A DNA stretch of 6,990 nt from Clostridia bacterium (lineage in GTDB: Bacteria > Bacillota_A > Clostridia > Oscillospirales > Acutalibacteraceae): contig JAFVTJ010000106.1 in NCBI GenBank assembly GCA_017503305.1, positions 1 to 6,990 on the forward strand, in the 5' to 3' direction. The position numbers and the translations under genes were made by a program. Below, in pieces: positions 5,326-6,990 of this stretch (position 1 is its first letter; each line of letters begins with the position of its first letter). A model generated the notes under the pieces. It was not told the origin of the DNA, ran no database searches, and saw only the letters and a program-made list of their open reading frames with translations.

Positions 5326-5357
5326 AAAAACAGCGGAGCAAAAACTCCGCTGTTTTT
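5326..5357. terminator. Bidirectional intrinsic terminator between the phosphatase and glycerol-1-phosphate dehydrogenase genes
   Basis: A perfect 13-bp stem (5326-5338 with 5345-5357) with core CAGCGGAG/CTCCGCTG surrounds a 6-base CAAAAA loop. It is flanked by A5 on the left and T5 on the right. It lies 2 bases after the phosphatase stop and 9 bases beyond the convergent gene's TAG, so it can serve both. Confidence 0.9.
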
Positions 5358-5366
5358 AGTTAGTCA

Positions 5367-6635
5367 CTATATATTTTTGTCGTCTTGAAACAAATCATAA
5401 TTAAGCCAAAGAACGGTATATCTATCCTTTAAATCCTTGGCATAAAATATGGCGTTTTGTATTTTCTCTTGGCCATAAAGGGCATAAAACTCTTGCATAT
5501 CAAGGTCAACTAATGAAAGCATTTGATTTATTTCGTCTGCAGAGGGCATTTCACTTAAAATACTTCTGATTTCATCCTCTTTTTTAGAATATACAGCCAT
5601 TCGGTTATTTGTATAATTGCCAACCTTGTTTTGAAGTGCTATGCATCCATCGGCTATATCGCCATAAATTTCGGTCATTTTTTGGCGGTACTGTGCATCA
5701 TCTGTGCGATAAAGGGTTGACGGGAATTTGTTTGCGAGTAGCTTTTCTCTGATTTCGGCTGTCACAACAGTTGAATAAGCAACGTCAATTCCGTGAGGGA
5801 AATAGTCGGAGTTTGTAATAATTCCCGTTATTTCAAAGAAATGGGATAAATGATGCTCGCTGCCCGAAGCGGGTCGGGAAGAACCGGCAAAGCTCATCAA
5901 AATTCCGATAATTACAAGGGCTTCCATTAAAGTTTTAACGCTTTCTTCATCTCTTTTAAGAATGCCATCGGCTAAAGCAAGGGTTCTCTTAATTTGTTGA
6001 TAGGTTAAATCATATATATAATTACAAAAATATTCGTCGTTTATGCAGTGGCTCAGTTTCCAATCGTTAAGTGCCGAAAATTTACCTATAATATCGCCGT
6101 ATCCCGCTTTAATCATATCAATTGGGGCCTTCGCTAAAACTTGGGTATCGGCTATAATTGCCTTGGGCAGTCCCGCGGGATAGGTCACCTTCATCCCGTC
6201 AGTAATCATTGCAGCCCCGTTTGAAGCATAGCCATCCATTGAGGGAGCGGTAGCAACAATCAGGTAGGGGACCTTATTGTAAAAAGAAACGTATTTGCAT
6301 AAATCTTGAATTACACCTGAGCCAATACCGATTATTAAATCAGCGTTTTCGAGGCTGTTGGCAACTTCGGCTATGGCGTTTTCGTTGGGTACTAGGATTT
6401 TGTCACCGCTAAAGATAACCTTTTTAATATGTTTATCTTGCAGTGCGGCTACGGTCTTTTCGCCGGCGGCATTAAAGGTGTTTTGGTCAGCAACAATTAA
6501 AATATTGGAATCGTCGCGGCATATTTCCTTTAGCCTTTCGGTAGCGTTATTTTCAATATATACATACTTAATATCGCAGGTGTGCGTTTTTCCGCAAGAG
6601 CAAGTAACTCCGCCAAGCAGGCTGTTTATATTCAA
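5367..6635 (-). CDS. sn-Glycerol-1-phosphate dehydrogenase (AraM/EgsA family)
   Basis: The enzyme reduces dihydroxyacetone phosphate to sn-glycerol-1-phosphate with NAD(P)H and belongs to the metal-dependent iron-alcohol-dehydrogenase-like superfamily. The 422-residue length is normal for bacterial AraM proteins. Visible motifs are the nucleotide-binding GIGSGVIQDLCKY (103-115), TAPSMDGYASNGAAM (129-143), and GYGDIIGKFSALNDW with likely metal ligand D181. Further on are SRPASGSEHHLSHFFE with H261, and PHGIDVAY with H281. The N-terminal CSCGKTH occurs in clostridial relatives. The start is TTG (6633-6635): GGGGG lies 7 bases upstream, an in-frame TAA five codons further upstream rules out a longer protein, and the next in-frame Met is residue 143. 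In archaea the product is the ether lipid backbone; in Bacillus AraM feeds heptaprenylglyceryl phosphate synthesis. No PcrB-like partner is in the window. An AraC-family gene lies upstream on the same strand. Confidence 0.92.
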   Translation of the reverse strand: MNINSLLGGVTCSCGKTHTCDIKYVYIENNATERLKEICRDDSNILIVADQNTFNAAGEKTVAALQDKHIKKVIFSGDKILVPNENAIAEVANSLENADLIIGIGSGVIQDLCKYVSFYNKVPYLIVATAPSMDGYASNGAAMITDGMKVTYPAGLPKAIIADTQVLAKAPIDMIKAGYGDIIGKFSALNDWKLSHCINDEYFCNYIYDLTYQQIKRTLALADGILKRDEESVKTLMEALVIIGILMSFAGSSRPASGSEHHLSHFFEITGIITNSDYFPHGIDVAYSTVVTAEIREKLLANKFPSTLYRTDDAQYRQKMTEIYGDIADGCIALQNKVGNYTNNRMAVYSKKEDEIRSILSEMPSADEINQMLSLVDLDMQEFYALYGQEKIQNAIFYAKDLKDRYTVLWLNYDLFQDDKNI

Positions 6636-6641
6636 AAGAGG

Positions 6642-6696
6642 ACCCCCTTACACAATATTATAATTTAGTTATAATATATTGGTTAGAAAAAATCAA
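6642..6696 (-). promoter_or_regulatory. Promoter and RBS of the glycerol-1-phosphate dehydrogenase gene
   Basis: On the minus strand TTGATT (6691-6696) is followed after 17 bases by TATAAC (6668-6673, five of six), predicting a start near 6661. A perfect TATAAT also lies at 6657-6662 but has no matching -35. The AAGGGGG ribosome binding site is 7 bases before the TTG start codon. Confidence 0.5.
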
Positions 6697-6703
6697 CAAT
6701 TAA

Positions 6704-6720
6704 CTTAAGGTTTGCTTAAG
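6704..6720. repeat. Paired CTTAAG palindromes upstream of the dehydrogenase promoter
   Basis: Two copies of the self-complementary CTTAAG (6704-6709 and 6715-6720) are separated by GTTTG, placing their centres 11 bases (one helical turn) apart. They lie 8 bases upstream of the proposed -35. They could be a regulator site, a weak hairpin after the AraC-family gene, or chance. Confidence 0.3.
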
Positions 6721-6759
6721 CAGAAGGGCTAAGGCATATTTTGTATAGGTTTATTTAAG

Positions 6760-6990
6760 CTATTTATTATTTATATGCGTTTTTGTATATGATTTTAAAA
6801 ATTGTGTAGGCGTAACACCTTCGTGATATTTAAAAAATTTGAGAAAATATTTATAGTCATCAAAGCCTGTGCTGCAAGCAATATCGGTTAGTGAAAGATT
6901 GCTGGTTAACAGCAATTGCTTTATATGACTTATTTTAACGTCGTTGATATATTCTTTTAAAGATTTACCGTAATTAGCTTTAAAAAGTCG
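6760..6990 (-). CDS. AraC-family transcriptional regulator (C-terminal DNA-binding part; cut by window edge)
   Basis: The last 76 residues of a gene that enters from the right edge are visible, ending in TAG at 6760-6762. They carry the AraC/XylS DNA-binding region. The end of the first HTH appears as RLFKANYGKSLKEYINDVKI, and the second as LSLTDIACSTGF with the recognition helix DDYKYFLKFFKYHEG and the closing motif VTPTQFLKSY. This order and spacing match the family signature closely. The sensor domain is outside the window, so the ligand is unknown. The gene is 124 bases upstream of the glycerol-1-phosphate dehydrogenase gene on the same strand, but that gene has its own promoter. Control of the dehydrogenase is possible but not shown. 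Confidence 0.92.
   Translation of the reverse strand, partial: RLFKANYGKSLKEYINDVKISHIKQLLLTSNLSLTDIACSTGFDDYKYFLKFFKYHEGVTPTQFLKSYTKTHINNK

Noticed and set aside
6358..6663. Plus-strand open frame of 101 codons over the 5' end of the dehydrogenase gene
   Set aside because: It is antisense to a clear AraM/EgsA-family protein and has no domain or ribosome binding site support.
6805..6825. GTGT...ACAC-like imperfect palindrome in the AraC-family gene
   Set aside because: It is inside coding sequence, does not match GTGAT-N3-ATCAC, and is not near a promoter.

Overview
The window looks like a chromosomal segment from a low-GC, Gram-positive anaerobe of the class Clostridia. The evidence is AT-rich spacers, strong AAGGAG-type ribosome binding sites, sigma-A-type promoters (TTGACA/TATAAT), a clostridial-type Crp/Fnr regulator, a CcdA/TlpA-type thiol relay and a bacterial glycerol-1-phosphate dehydrogenase. 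I cannot name the species from sequence alone.

Layout from left to right. (1) The 5' part of a minus-strand gene for a small membrane protein, probably DUF2975, runs off the left edge. (2) trxA, a thioredoxin on the plus strand, ends in a bidirectional terminator. (3) A Crp/Fnr-family regulator gene lies on the minus strand and converges on trxA; it carries an in-frame TAA at codon 15. (4) A divergent plus-strand operon follows: trxB (thioredoxin reductase), ccdA (membrane thiol/disulfide transporter) and a membrane-anchored TlpA/ResA-like thioredoxin with a long low-complexity linker. (5) A separately promoted lipoprotein of the alkaline phosphatase family. (6) A convergent minus-strand glycerol-1-phosphate dehydrogenase with a TTG start. 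(7) The 3' end of an AraC-family regulator runs off the right edge.

The most interesting part is positions 361-4111. It encodes what looks like a whole electron wire: NADPH to TrxB, to TrxA, across the membrane through CcdA, to an extracytoplasmic TlpA-like protein. The trxA and trxB promoters each carry the same 13-bp palindrome, GTGAT-N3-ATCAC. The two copies are reverse complements of each other and sit at the same distance from their -10 elements, about -40 from the expected transcription start, where class II Crp/Fnr activators bind. The Crp/Fnr gene lies between them and shares the second operator region. I infer a local thiol-redox regulon controlled by this regulator. The spacer is one base shorter than the canonical Crp or Fnr spacing. 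The regulator has only two cysteines, which could form a thiol switch. Its gene as given here is interrupted by one stop codon and is otherwise intact.

The right half holds independent transcription units: a surface phosphatase that may scavenge phosphate, and an enzyme making sn-glycerol-1-phosphate, which in bacteria is linked to archaeal-type glyceryl ether compounds.
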